Assembly: GCA_947476475.1 (NCBI GenBank)
Contig: CANJQT010000020.1
Span: forward strand, 1-44,013
Length of the DNA stretch: 44,013 bases
DNA from: Paracoccaceae bacterium
Lineage (GTDB): Bacteria > Pseudomonadota > Alphaproteobacteria > Rhodobacterales > Rhodobacteraceae
Direction of reading: 5' to 3'
The translations under genes were made by a program, and so were the position numbers. The notes beneath the pieces were generated by a model. It was not told the origin of the DNA. It saw only the letters and a list, made by a program, of their open reading frames with translations, and searched no databases. Each line of letters begins with the position of its first letter. The stretch's first letter is position 1. Shown one piece after another: positions 25,674 to 33,794 of the stretch.

Positions 25674-26285
25674 ATGGAGAGGCCTGTGCTGACCGCCGTA
25701 GCGATTTCCGATGGGGATACTGTCCGCGACCGGATTCTGCGCACAGCATACCGGTTATTTTCGAGCCGCGGTGTGACACAGGTCGGCATTGACCTTATCT
25801 TGGCCGAGTCTGGCAGCGCGAAGGCAAGCCTTTACAAGCATTTCAAATCCAAAGAGGAACTTGTCCTCGCCTTTCTTGAAATGCGCGAGGATTTGTGGAC
25901 CCGCAACTGGCTCGAAACCGAAGTGCGCAAGCGGTCGGCCGATCCGCAGGAACGCCTTCTGTCCATCTTCGACGTGTTTGACGCCTGGTTCCGGCGGCGC
26001 GACTACGAAGGTTGTGCCTTTGTCAACGTGCTGCTGGAAAGCGAAGTCAACTCGCCCGTCCATCGCGCCGCCGCGCGCCATCTGCTCAACATCCGCAATT
26101 TCGTTGGCGGGCTGGCACAAGATGCCGGCCTTGACGATCCGCAGGCCTTTGCCGAGACTTGGCACTTTCTGATGAAGGGTTCGATCGTTTCGGCCTATGA
26201 AGGCGATCGCAATGCGGCCCGCCGCGCCCGTAGGGCGGGTGAGGCGCTGCTTGCGACCTGGGTCAGGGCAGCGGTGGCGTCCTGA
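25674..26285 (+). CDS. TetR/AcrR-family regulator
   Basis: A 203-residue repressor-type protein. The N-terminal DNA-binding domain (about 15-65) has RDRILRTAYRLFSSRGV, then the recognition helix region GSAKASLYKHFKSKEEL, a textbook TetR pattern. The C-terminal ligand domain (FDAWFRRRDYEGCAFVNVLLESE) resembles the TetR_C part of YcdC/NemR-like regulators and contains a Cys in the GCAFVN motif. I chose ATG 25674 (weak AGAAG site); GTG 25686 with GGAGAGG is an alternative. It is divergent from cmuB, so it most likely controls the cmu operon. The inducer is unknown. Confidence 0.9.
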   Translation: MERPVLTAVAISDGDTVRDRILRTAYRLFSSRGVTQVGIDLILAESGSAKASLYKHFKSKEELVLAFLEMREDLWTRNWLETEVRKRSADPQERLLSIFDVFDAWFRRRDYEGCAFVNVLLESEVNSPVHRAAARHLLNIRNFVGGLAQDAGLDDPQAFAETWHFLMKGSIVSAYEGDRNAARRARRAGEALLATWVRAAVAS

Positions 26286-26303
26286 ACAGACCGCACCGTC
26301 TGT
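26286..26303. repeat. inverted repeat filling the tetR-gckA gap
   Basis: ACAGAC-CGCACC-GTCTGT fills exactly the 18 bases between the two convergent stop codons. It contains AGAC-N6-GTCT like the operator candidates, but its place between gene ends makes a short bidirectional hairpin just as likely. Confidence 0.35.
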
Positions 26304-27569
26304 CTACCCGATCAGGGCAATCTGTATGTCAGCCACGTTTGTTCCCGTCGGGCCTGTCATGAACAGGTCGTCCGTCGCTGCAAGGGCGCTGTAGGAATCG
26401 TTCCGCGCGAGGATATCGGCTAGATTCAGACCCTGATGTTCAAGCCGGGAAAGGGTTCCGTTGTCAGAAAAGCCACCTGCCGCATTCGTCGGACCATCTC
26501 TGCCATCGGTCCCGGCGCTAAGGAAAACCCATGGACGGCCGAGTGGCGACGCGGCCTCGCTCTCGGCCAGACGCAGGACGAGCTCCTGATTCCGTCCGCC
26601 AAGCCCGTCGCCGGTGACCCGAACGGTGGTCTCTCCGCCAAATACAACTGCCGTTCTGTGGACCTGATCCACTGTCAGACGCATTGCCGCGAGAATGGCT
26701 TCAGCCGCAGCCTGCACATCTCCGCCGAGCCAGCCATTGAGACAGACCGACGTGATGCCCTGGCTGGCCAGATATCTTCCCACTGCCGCGACCGATGCGG
26801 CGTTGGACGCGATGATCTCATTTTGATAGAGGACGGACCCGTAAGCATCTGCTGACCCGGCCATGGCTTCACGTTCCGATGCGAGCAGTAGACGCCCGAG
26901 CTCATCAAGCGCCTGCCGATAACCTGCACTGTCCTTCGGAACTCCAGGCGCCGTCGGACCCGAAGCGATGATTGCCGGATCGTCGCCCGGCACATCCGAA
27001 ACGATGAACGACAGAACCCGGGCTGGTGCAGCCGCAGCAAGCAGGCCACCTCCCTTCAGCCGCGACAGGTTTCGGCGCAGCGCATTGACTGCCGTGATAT
27101 CAGCACCCGAGCGCAAGAGGGCTTCGGTGATTTCCTGCTTGCGGGCCAATGTTATGCCGGGCCGGGGCGCCACAGCCAGAGCCGAACCGCCGCCCGAGAT
27201 CAGCGCAAGGACAATATCCTCCTTACCCGCCTGCCGGGCCAGCGCCAGAATCGCCTCGCCGCCTTCCAGGCTGCCCGCATCCGGCACTGGATGCCCGCCA
27301 GCGATGACCTGAAACCCCGCGACCGGGCGCGCGGCTTCGCGCGTGGTCACCACGACACCCGCCACCACCCTGTCGCCAAGCTCTGCCGCCGCCGCATCGG
27401 CCATGGCGCAGGCGGCCTTGCCGATCGCCGCGATCAGCACCTTTTCGGCCCCTGCCAGGGTCTGGCGATTGCGGGCAACCGCCAGCCGCACCGCGCGGGC
27501 CGGATCGGCGGCATCGACGGCAACTGCAAAGCAGCGGCCAAGCAGGGCTCGGGCCGCGTCAGGCGACAC
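26304..27569 (-). CDS. gckA: glycerate 2-kinase (MOFRL family)
   Basis: Phosphorylates D-glycerate to 2-phosphoglycerate in the serine cycle. The 421-residue protein has the glycerate-kinase family layout. The N-terminal DUF4147-type domain has VLIAAIGKAACAMADAA, AGGHPVPDAGS, LALISGGGSAL and NALRRNLSRLKGGGL. The C-terminal MOFRL domain has VVFGGETTVRVTGDGLGGRN and AGTDGRDGPTNAAGG. It overlaps hprA by 11 bases and is the last gene of the sgaA-gckA unit. Confidence 0.94.
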   Translation of the reverse strand: MSPDAARALLGRCFAVAVDAADPARAVRLAVARNRQTLAGAEKVLIAAIGKAACAMADAAAAELGDRVVAGVVVTTREAARPVAGFQVIAGGHPVPDAGSLEGGEAILALARQAGKEDIVLALISGGGSALAVAPRPGITLARKQEITEALLRSGADITAVNALRRNLSRLKGGGLLAAAAPARVLSFIVSDVPGDDPAIIASGPTAPGVPKDSAGYRQALDELGRLLLASEREAMAGSADAYGSVLYQNEIIASNAASVAAVGRYLASQGITSVCLNGWLGGDVQAAAEAILAAMRLTVDQVHRTAVVFGGETTVRVTGDGLGGRNQELVLRLAESEAASPLGRPWVFLSAGTDGRDGPTNAAGGFSDNGTLSRLEHQGLNLADILARNDSYSALAATDDLFMTGPTGTNVADIQIALIG

Positions 27570-28524
27570 GGTTCACCAGCGGGCGGCCCTCGAAGAAGGC
27601 ATCCAGACTGTCCGCGACCATCATGCCCATCGCCTCGCGGGTCTCCTTCGTGGCGCTGCCCTGATGCGGCAGCAACACGGCATTGGGCATCTCGCGTAGT
27701 GCGGCTGGAACCTCGGGTTCACCTTCGAAGACATCCAGTCCGACCCCGCCGATCCGGCGTTGGCGCAGAACCTCGATTAGGGTGGCCTCGTCGATGATAT
27801 CCCCTCGCGCGGTGTTGATCAGGTATCGGGCAGGCCCCATGCGGTGCAGGCGGGCCGCGTCGATCAGGTGCCGGTTCGCGCCGCCACCGGGACAGTGCAG
27901 CGAAAGGATATCGCAGGCGTCAATCAGGGTCTCGATACTGTCGCAGGGCTGTGCCACGATCCCCTCCAGCTCGGCTGCCATCAATGGCCGCCGGTTGAAG
28001 TAGGCGATCTTCATGCCAAAGGCCGCTTGGGCGCGGCGGGCAACGGCCTGGCCGATGCGGCCCATGCCCAGGACGCCGAGCGTCCGCCCGGTCAGCGAGA
28101 TTCCCATCATATGCGTCGGTCGCCAGCCCTGCCAACGGCCCTCACGCAGCTCTCGCTCGCCCTCGGACAGCCGCCTTGTCAGCATCAGCATCAGGCCGAT
28201 TGTCAGGTCGGCGGTGGCATCGGTTAGCACGCCCGGCGTGTTCGTGACCACAATTCCGGCAGTGCGGGCCGCTGCAAGGTCAATGTGGTTCACGCCAACG
28301 CCGAAGTTCCCCAGAATGCAAGCCCGGGGGTCGGCGCGAAAGACCGATGCGTTCAGCCTGTCGCTGACCGTCGGGCAGACGGCGTCATAGTCCAGCAGCG
28401 CCTGCCGGATCTCGGCCGGGGACATCGGCAGGTCCGCTGTGTTCAGCGTAACATCGTAGCGGGCGGCCAGCCGGGCCTCAACTCGAGCTGGCCACCGCCG
28501 GGTGAGCAGGATCTTGCGGCGCAT
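27559..28524 (-). CDS. hprA: hydroxypyruvate/glyoxylate reductase (D-2-hydroxyacid dehydrogenase)
   Basis: Reduces hydroxypyruvate to D-glycerate. The 321-residue protein has the Rossmann motif GMGRIGQAVA at about residues 150-160. Catalytic Arg is in INTARGD, Glu in VFEGEPE, and His in LLPHQGSAT. The second strand ends in FNRR, where Arg instead of Asp suggests NADPH preference, though methylotroph HprA is often NADH-linked. ATG 28524 was chosen; ATG 28542, overlapping mtkB, is possible. Neither has a strong ribosome binding site. Confidence 0.9.
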   Translation of the reverse strand: MRRKILLTRRWPARVEARLAARYDVTLNTADLPMSPAEIRQALLDYDAVCPTVSDRLNASVFRADPRACILGNFGVGVNHIDLAAARTAGIVVTNTPGVLTDATADLTIGLMLMLTRRLSEGERELREGRWQGWRPTHMMGISLTGRTLGVLGMGRIGQAVARRAQAAFGMKIAYFNRRPLMAAELEGIVAQPCDSIETLIDACDILSLHCPGGGANRHLIDAARLHRMGPARYLINTARGDIIDEATLIEVLRQRRIGGVGLDVFEGEPEVPAALREMPNAVLLPHQGSATKETREAMGMMVADSLDAFFEGRPLVNRVA

Positions 28525-28531
28525 TACGGTT

Positions 28532-29431
28532 TCATCCCGCATTTTGCATCTCGGCCAGGACCCGCGCGACCGTCTCACCAAAGGCCGAGGGGTTGGGCAC
28601 GATCGTGTGCCCGGCCTCGCGTATGAATTCGACCTTTTCCTGAGCCGACTCGCCGAAGGCCGAGACGATCGCCCCCGCATGCCCCATGCGGCGCCCCTTC
28701 GGCGCCGAGAGGCCTGCGACATATGCCATCAGCGGTTTTTTCATGTTGTCGCGCGCCCAAGCGGCCGCTTCCGCTTCTTGCGGCCCGCCGATCTCGCCGA
28801 TCATCACCACGGCATCGGTGTCGGGATCTTCGTTAAACAACTCCAGAATGTCGCGGAAGGACGAGCCGTTGATCGGATCGCCCCCGATGCCGACCGAGGT
28901 CGAAACCCCGATCCCGCGCGCCTTCATCTGGCTGGCCGCCTCATAGCCCAGCGTCCCCGACCGCCCGACGATCCCGACCCGGCCGGGCATGTAAATGTGC
29001 CCCGGCATGATGCCCATCATCCCCTGACTCGGCGTGATGGTACCGGCGCAGTTCGGACCGGAAAGCCGCATCCGGTTTTCCGCCTTGTAACGCCGCATGT
29101 AGCGTTTCACCCGCATCATGTCCTGCGCTGGGATGCCGTCGGTGATGCAGACGCAATACTTGATGCCGGCATCTGCGGCTTCCATGATCGAATCCGCCGC
29201 GAAGGGCGGCGGGACGAACACGATGGAGGCTTCTGCACCGGTTTCGGCGACCGCACCCTTGACGGTGTTGAAGATTGGCAGACCCAGATGCGACTTGCCG
29301 CCTTTGCCCGGAGTCACCCCGCCCACGACGTTGGTCCCGTAGGCCAGCATCTCTTCGGCGTGGAACGACCCGATCCGGCCGGTGATGCCCTGCACCAGAA
29401 CCCGGGTGTCCTTGTTCAGCAGAATTGCCAT
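28532..29431 (-). CDS. mtkB: malate-CoA ligase subunit alpha
   Basis: With MtkA activates malate to malyl-CoA using ATP. The 299-residue protein is of the succinyl-CoA synthetase alpha fold. CoA-binding Rossmann start VLVQGITGRIGSFHAEEML, then GGVTPGKGG, LSGPNCAGTITPSQ, GIVGRSGTLGYEA, and the phospho-His in RRMGHAGAI (about residue 245). It has AGGAGG 5 bases before ATG 29431. SucD is the alternative by homology, but the neighbours (mclA, sgaA, hprA, gckA) identify malate thiokinase. Confidence 0.93.
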   Translation of the reverse strand: MAILLNKDTRVLVQGITGRIGSFHAEEMLAYGTNVVGGVTPGKGGKSHLGLPIFNTVKGAVAETGAEASIVFVPPPFAADSIMEAADAGIKYCVCITDGIPAQDMMRVKRYMRRYKAENRMRLSGPNCAGTITPSQGMMGIMPGHIYMPGRVGIVGRSGTLGYEAASQMKARGIGVSTSVGIGGDPINGSSFRDILELFNEDPDTDAVVMIGEIGGPQEAEAAAWARDNMKKPLMAYVAGLSAPKGRRMGHAGAIVSAFGESAQEKVEFIREAGHTIVPNPSAFGETVARVLAEMQNAG

Positions 29432-29442
29432 GATTTCCTCCT

Positions 29443-30621
29443 TCAGGCCGCGCGTCCGGCCGTGGCTTTCCATTCGGCCACGGCACGTTCGGCCGCCTCG
29501 GCCAGCGTGTCGGCGACGATCACCCCCGGCGCGCGCGCCGCGAGAATGGCCTTGCCCTCGTCAACTTTGGTGCCGGACAGCCGCACGACCAGCGGCACCT
29601 CGACCCCCACCTCTTCGAGCGCCTTTGCCACCCCCTCGGCCACCCAGTCGCAGCGGTTGATGCCGGCAAAGATGTTGACCAAGATGACCTTGACGTTCTT
29701 GTCCTGCAGCACCGCGCGGAAGCTTTTCGCCACCCGCTCTGGGCTGGCGCCGCCACCGATGTCCAGAAAGTTGGCCGGATCGCCGCCGGCGATCTTGATC
29801 ATGTCCATCGTGGCCATGGCGAGGCCCGCACCGTTGATGATGCAGCCGATCTCGCCATCAAGCCCAACATAGCTGAGGCCCCGGTCCGCTGCGAAGGTCT
29901 CGCGCGGGTCTTCCTGGCTCTTGTCGCGCAGCTCGGAAATGTCCGGGCGGCGGAACAGCGCGTTCTCGTCAAAGCTCATCTTGCAGTCGAGCGCGATCAG
30001 CTCGTCATGCGACACCACCAGCGGGTTGATCTCCAACATCGAGGCGTCGAAATCGCGAAACACCCGGTAACAGCCAAGGATTGTCGTCACCGCCTTGCTG
30101 ATCAGTCCGCCGTCAAGGCCAAGACCAAAGGCGATCTCGCGCGCCTGGAACTCGTGCATGCCCAGACCGGGATCGACGGAGCAACGCACCAGACTGTCGG
30201 GTTCGCGCTCGACGATCTCTTCGATCTCCATCCCGCCGGAAGACGAGGCGACGATCATGATACGCTCTTCCTTGCGGTCGAGAACGAAGCCCAGATAGAT
30301 CTCGCGGTCGATCTGTACTGTCTCTTCGATATAGAGACGGTTCACCAGCTTGCCCGGCGTGCCGGTCTGCGCCGTAACCAGCCGCCGCCCAAGCAGCTTT
30401 TCCGCTGCCTGCTCGACTTCCTTCTCTGACCGGCAAAGTTGGATTCCGCCCGCCTTGCCCCGAGCGCCCGAATGGATCTGCGCCTTGACGACCCAGGCCT
30501 CGCCGCCGATTTCCTGCGCGCGGTAATGAGCTTGTTCGGGGCTATAGGCCAGACCGCCGCGCGGCAACCGGATGCCCTGCGTAGCCAGAAGCTCCTTGGC
30601 CTGATATTCGTGAATGTCCAT
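29443..30621 (-). CDS. mtkA: malate-CoA ligase subunit beta
   Basis: The 392-residue ATP-grasp partner of MtkB. It starts [17 protein letters not shown], has [17 protein letters not shown], the ATP-grasp motif LEINPLVV, and the C-terminal ligase domain ([40 protein letters not shown]). ATG 30621 has AGGTGGGG upstream. It sits 12 bases before mclA in the minus-strand unit. SucC is the nearest relative. Confidence 0.93.
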   Translation of the reverse strand: MDIHEYQAKELLATQGIRLPRGGLAYSPEQAHYRAQEIGGEAWVVKAQIHSGARGKAGGIQLCRSEKEVEQAAEKLLGRRLVTAQTGTPGKLVNRLYIEETVQIDREIYLGFVLDRKEERIMIVASSSGGMEIEEIVEREPDSLVRCSVDPGLGMHEFQAREIAFGLGLDGGLISKAVTTILGCYRVFRDFDASMLEINPLVVSHDELIALDCKMSFDENALFRRPDISELRDKSQEDPRETFAADRGLSYVGLDGEIGCIINGAGLAMATMDMIKIAGGDPANFLDIGGGASPERVAKSFRAVLQDKNVKVILVNIFAGINRCDWVAEGVAKALEEVGVEVPLVVRLSGTKVDEGKAILAARAPGVIVADTLAEAAERAVAEWKATAGRAA

Positions 30622-30633
30622 GTTCAGCCCCAC

Positions 30634-31578
30634 CTATGCCATGCGCTTGCGGATCGTCTCGTCGATGGCGATGACGTTTTTCGCCATCCGCTCTGAAGCG
30701 GCGTCGATCATCTTGCCATCCAGACTGGCCGCCCCCTTGCCCTGAGCTTCGGCCTCGCGCAGCGCCTCGATGATCCGACGGGCGCGGTTCACTTCGGCCT
30801 CGGGGGGCGAGAATTCACCGTTCGCCAGTTCGATCTGGCTGGGATGGATCGCCCACTTCCCCTCGATCCCCAGCGCCGCGCCGCGGCGGCAGGCATCGCG
30901 GAAGCCATCTGGGTCAGAAAAATCACCGAACGGTCCGTCGATCGGCCGCAGCCCGTACGCCCGGCAGGCCACCGTCATTCGCGACAGGGCCGCGTGCCAC
31001 TGATCGCCCGGATAGTTCGGGTTCAGACCGCCGATGTTCACTGTGCGCGCCTTGTTGAAGGCGGCATAGTCCGCCACGCCGAAATGCATTGCTTCAAGTC
31101 GGCTTGGCGCCGCAGCAATCGCCTCAACATTGGCCATGCCCAGCGGCGTCTCGATCAGCGCCTCGATGCCGATTCGGTTACGGAACCCCTTCGCCATCTC
31201 GATCTGGTTCAGCATCGCCTCGACCATGTAGACATCGGCCGGAACGCCCACTTTCGGCACCAGCACCACATCCAGGAACTGGCCCGCCTGCTCGATCACA
31301 TCCACCACGTCGCGGTACATATAGTGGGTGTCCAGCCCGTTGATCCGAACCGACATGGTCTTGCCTTTGGCTTTCCAGTCGATGTCGTTCAGCGCCTGGA
31401 TGATGTTGGTCCGCGCCCGCTCTTTGTCATTCGGGGCAACCGCGTCCTCCAAATCCAGGAAGATACAGTCAGCGGCGCTTTCGGCGGCCTTCTCGATCAT
31501 AGAGGGATTTGACCCTGGCACCGCCAATGTGCTGCGCTGCAGACCAACCTTGCGCAGGTGATTTATTGTGTGGCTCAT
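30634..31578 (-). CDS. mclA: malyl-CoA lyase
   Basis: Splits malyl-CoA into acetyl-CoA and glyoxylate. The 314-residue CitE-like TIM barrel has STLAVPGSNPSMIEKA, CIFLDLEDAVAPNDKE, VRINGLDT, IEALIETPLGMANVE, and GKWAIHPSQIELAN near the C-terminus. Those are the metal and CoA-binding strands of malyl-CoA lyases. ATG 31578 has AAGGA upstream. It follows sgaA by 21 bases. It could also work in the ethylmalonyl-CoA pathway. Confidence 0.95.
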   Translation of the reverse strand: MSHTINHLRKVGLQRSTLAVPGSNPSMIEKAAESAADCIFLDLEDAVAPNDKERARTNIIQALNDIDWKAKGKTMSVRINGLDTHYMYRDVVDVIEQAGQFLDVVLVPKVGVPADVYMVEAMLNQIEMAKGFRNRIGIEALIETPLGMANVEAIAAAPSRLEAMHFGVADYAAFNKARTVNIGGLNPNYPGDQWHAALSRMTVACRAYGLRPIDGPFGDFSDPDGFRDACRRGAALGIEGKWAIHPSQIELANGEFSPPEAEVNRARRIIEALREAEAQGKGAASLDGKMIDAASERMAKNVIAIDETIRKRMA

Positions 31579-31599
31579 TTTTTGTCCTTCTCTGATCGA

Positions 31600-32790
31600 T
31601 CAAGCGGCTTTGGCGCCTGAGCGCGCCGCCGTTTCACTGAAATGTCGGATCGCGGCACCAACTCCGACGCCCGGCTCTATGCGAATACCGCTGTCGAGCA
31701 TCGCCATCTCGGCAACCGACAGGGCAGTTGCGACCATGCCCTCGTTCAGCCAACCGAGATGACCAATCCGAAAGACCTTTCCCATCACCTTGCTGAGACC
31801 CGAACCAAGCGAAGTATTGTAGGTTCGGTAGGCGCGCGAGATTACGTCACGGGCGTCAATTCCCTCCGGCACGACAATGGCGCTGACCGTATCTGAATGC
31901 CACTTCGGCGCACTTGCGCAAAGCCGAAGCCCCCAAGCATCAACGGCTGCCCGTACCCCAGAGGCCAGCCGATTGTGCCGCGCCCAGACATTATCCAGAC
32001 CTTCGGCCAACAGCATGTCACAGGAAACGGACAATCCGCGCAGCAGTTGTGTCGCAGGCGTATAGGGGAAGTACCCGCTGTCGTTGGTCGCTATCATGTC
32101 ATTGAAAGAAAAGAACGTCCGCCCAAACCCCGCCCGTTTGTGCGCCTCGAGAGCGTAATTTGACACAGAAAGAATCCCCAGACCGGCAGGCAGCATGAAG
32201 CCCTTCTGACTGCCAGAGACAGCGCAATCCACACCCCAGGCATCCTGATCGAATTCGATCGAACCAATCGAGGAAACGCCATCAACCATCAGCAACGCCG
32301 GGTGGTTGCACGCATTCAATGCCTCACGGATTGCCTTGATGTCTGAGGTGACGCCAGTGGCCGTTTCGTTGTGGGTCGCAAAGACGGCTGCATACTCATG
32401 CGAAACGTCTGCACCGAGTTTTTCAGCATATTTTTCGACCGGAACGCCTTCCCCCCACTCACAATCAATGACATCAACGACCAAGCCCAAGCGCTGCGCC
32501 ATGTCCACCCAAAGATGCGAAAACTGACCGAACCGGCTCATCAGAACCTTGTCGCCTGGGCTCAACGTATTCTGGATGGCCGCCTCCCAAGCGCCTGTGC
32601 CCGACGAGGGGTAAAGAAATACCCGCCCAGACGAATTTCGGAAAATGCTTTTCAGCTTTTCAAAGATCGGTAAGGTAAGCTCAGGGAAATCCGGAGCCCG
32701 CATATCCTGCATCGCGACATTCATCGCCATGCGGACCTGCTCCGGGATGTTCGTGGGGCCTGGAATGAAGAGGTGTGTGTAGCCGGGCAT
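31600..32790 (-). CDS. sgaA: serine-glyoxylate aminotransferase
   Basis: Converts serine and glyoxylate to hydroxypyruvate and glycine. The 396-residue PLP enzyme of fold type I starts MPGYTHLFIPGPTNIPEQV and has FLYPSSGTGAWEAA. It has VDGVSSIGSIEFD (PLP Asp region) and the Schiff-base Lys in VSGSQKGFM (about residue 195). ATG 32790 has AGGGAG upstream; the 14-residue extension lacks support. It is the first gene of the sgaA-mclA-mtkA-mtkB-hprA-gckA unit. Confidence 0.95.
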   Translation of the reverse strand: MPGYTHLFIPGPTNIPEQVRMAMNVAMQDMRAPDFPELTLPIFEKLKSIFRNSSGRVFLYPSSGTGAWEAAIQNTLSPGDKVLMSRFGQFSHLWVDMAQRLGLVVDVIDCEWGEGVPVEKYAEKLGADVSHEYAAVFATHNETATGVTSDIKAIREALNACNHPALLMVDGVSSIGSIEFDQDAWGVDCAVSGSQKGFMLPAGLGILSVSNYALEAHKRAGFGRTFFSFNDMIATNDSGYFPYTPATQLLRGLSVSCDMLLAEGLDNVWARHNRLASGVRAAVDAWGLRLCASAPKWHSDTVSAIVVPEGIDARDVISRAYRTYNTSLGSGLSKVMGKVFRIGHLGWLNEGMVATALSVAEMAMLDSGIRIEPGVGVGAAIRHFSETAARSGAKAA

Positions 32791-32877
32791 TGCTGAGGGT
32801 CTCCCTGAAATCTCCGCACCAAATTCGTGCAATATCTGCCATCAGCAACACACATGCGGATAGGGAGTTGCGCCATG

Positions 32878-32899
32878 CGGGTAACGATCACCCTACCCG
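32878..32899. promoter_or_regulatory. CGGGTA-N10-TACCCG repeat upstream of sgaA
   Basis: Perfect 6-base arms lie 88-109 bases before the sgaA start and just after the luxR stop. On the minus strand it contains CGGGTAG, the heptamer shared with the repeats upstream of ftfL and ppc. Candidate operator for the serine-cycle genes. Confidence 0.5.
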
Positions 32900-32906
32900 T
32901 TTGCTG

Positions 32907-33536
32907 TCAGCTATCTGATTCCCGCGACCAGATCGCCACGGCTCGTGCCCGATTGGGCACGTCCAGTTTCTGGTAAAGGTTCTTCAAGTGGTATTTGACC
33001 GTATTCTCGGAAATACCCGTGCGGTTGGCGATTTGCTGGTTCGTCCAGCCCCGCGCCAGCACGTCGAGAAGCTCTCGCTCACGGACGGTCAGGCCGGCAA
33101 GCGGCGTTTCCATGACCTTGGAGAAATCCAGGAAGGGGACACAGATCTTTCCACTGGCCACCATCCGGGTCGTGTTGAACAAAACGCTTGGCTTGTCGTG
33201 CTGGTAACAGAATCCTTGTGCACCCAATCGTACTGCGAGTCTCAGCGCCGACGCGTCGCGTGTGTTGCAGAATATCACACTCTTAAGTGAGCTTTGCTTT
33301 GCCCGAAGCCGTTTCAGCAGATCCGGAGCCTTCATGTCTGACATGTCCCACGCCATAACGGCCACATCAAAGGACGATTCATCTCTCTTCAGTAGATCTG
33401 CGGCGCTGTCGCTGCTGCCAACGATACGAAGGTCCGATTCCGCCCTTGCCAGCCCCTCAATCACTGTCCGGACCAGCGGATTTGAATCGACGTAGAACAA
33501 CCGACATCTGGCTTCTGTTGCGCCTCCCCCGTCCAT
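32907..33536 (-). CDS. LuxR/NarL-type regulator with degenerate receiver domain
   Basis: A 209-residue regulator. The N-terminal receiver-like domain (about 12-130) is followed by a LuxR-type HTH (TVRERELLDVLARGWTNQQI, SENTVKYHLKNLYQKL, about 145-200). In the receiver the strand DVAVMAWDMSDM has Ala where the phospho-acceptor Asp should be, and the conserved Lys near GFCYQHD is not kept, so it is probably not controlled by phosphorylation. ATG 33536 has AGAGGGGGAA upstream. It lies between sgaA and ftfL with no sensor kinase visible, and probably regulates the serine-cycle units. Confidence 0.85.
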   Translation of the reverse strand: MDGGGATEARCRLFYVDSNPLVRTVIEGLARAESDLRIVGSSDSAADLLKRDESSFDVAVMAWDMSDMKAPDLLKRLRAKQSSLKSVIFCNTRDASALRLAVRLGAQGFCYQHDKPSVLFNTTRMVASGKICVPFLDFSKVMETPLAGLTVRERELLDVLARGWTNQQIANRTGISENTVKYHLKNLYQKLDVPNRARAVAIWSRESDS

Positions 33537-33582
33537 GACGATTCCCCCTCTGGATCGCGTCTCCCCACGCGCTTGGCAGAAT

Positions 33583-33596
33583 AGACTGATCTGTCT
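33583..33596. promoter_or_regulatory. AGAC-N6-GTCT operator candidate upstream of luxR
   Basis: AGACTGATCTGTCT, 47-60 bases upstream of the luxR start. Twelve of 14 bases match the repeat between cmuB and tetR. It could let the same TetR protein control both the cmu operon and this regulator. Confidence 0.5.
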
Positions 33597-33661
33597 GTAT
33601 GTGGAAGCGGATAGTTTCATGCATTGACAGGGCATAGGCAGCCCAAAAATGCATGAATTTG

Positions 33662-33677
33662 CTACCCTCTCGGGTAG
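33662..33677. promoter_or_regulatory. CTACCC-N4-GGGTAG repeat between luxR and ftfL
   Basis: CTACCCTCTCGGGTAG, perfect 6-base arms, about 120 bases upstream of ftfL and 126 upstream of luxR. A TTGACA at 33624-33629 may be a plus-strand -35 element, though its -10 is poor. The repeat shares CGGGTAG with those upstream of sgaA and ppc. Candidate operator. Confidence 0.55.
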
Positions 33678-33794
33678 ATCTCTGGGTCGATCTGGATAGA
33701 TTCTCCAATCTCACAAGAGAACCTTGAAGACTATCTTGTCTCCTGCTGCTAACCATCGCGGATCATCGAACGACATGAATCGGAGGAGCGGACC

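Noticed and set aside
26286-26303. Third TetR operator in the tetR-gckA gap
   Set aside because: It matches AGAC-N6-GTCT only at the arms, lies between gene ends rather than in a promoter, and may equally be a short convergent hairpin.
28532-30621. Succinyl-CoA synthetase (sucCD) instead of malate-CoA ligase
   Set aside because: Homology fits both, but the operon with mclA, sgaA, hprA and gckA, and the absence of TCA genes, favours malate thiokinase.
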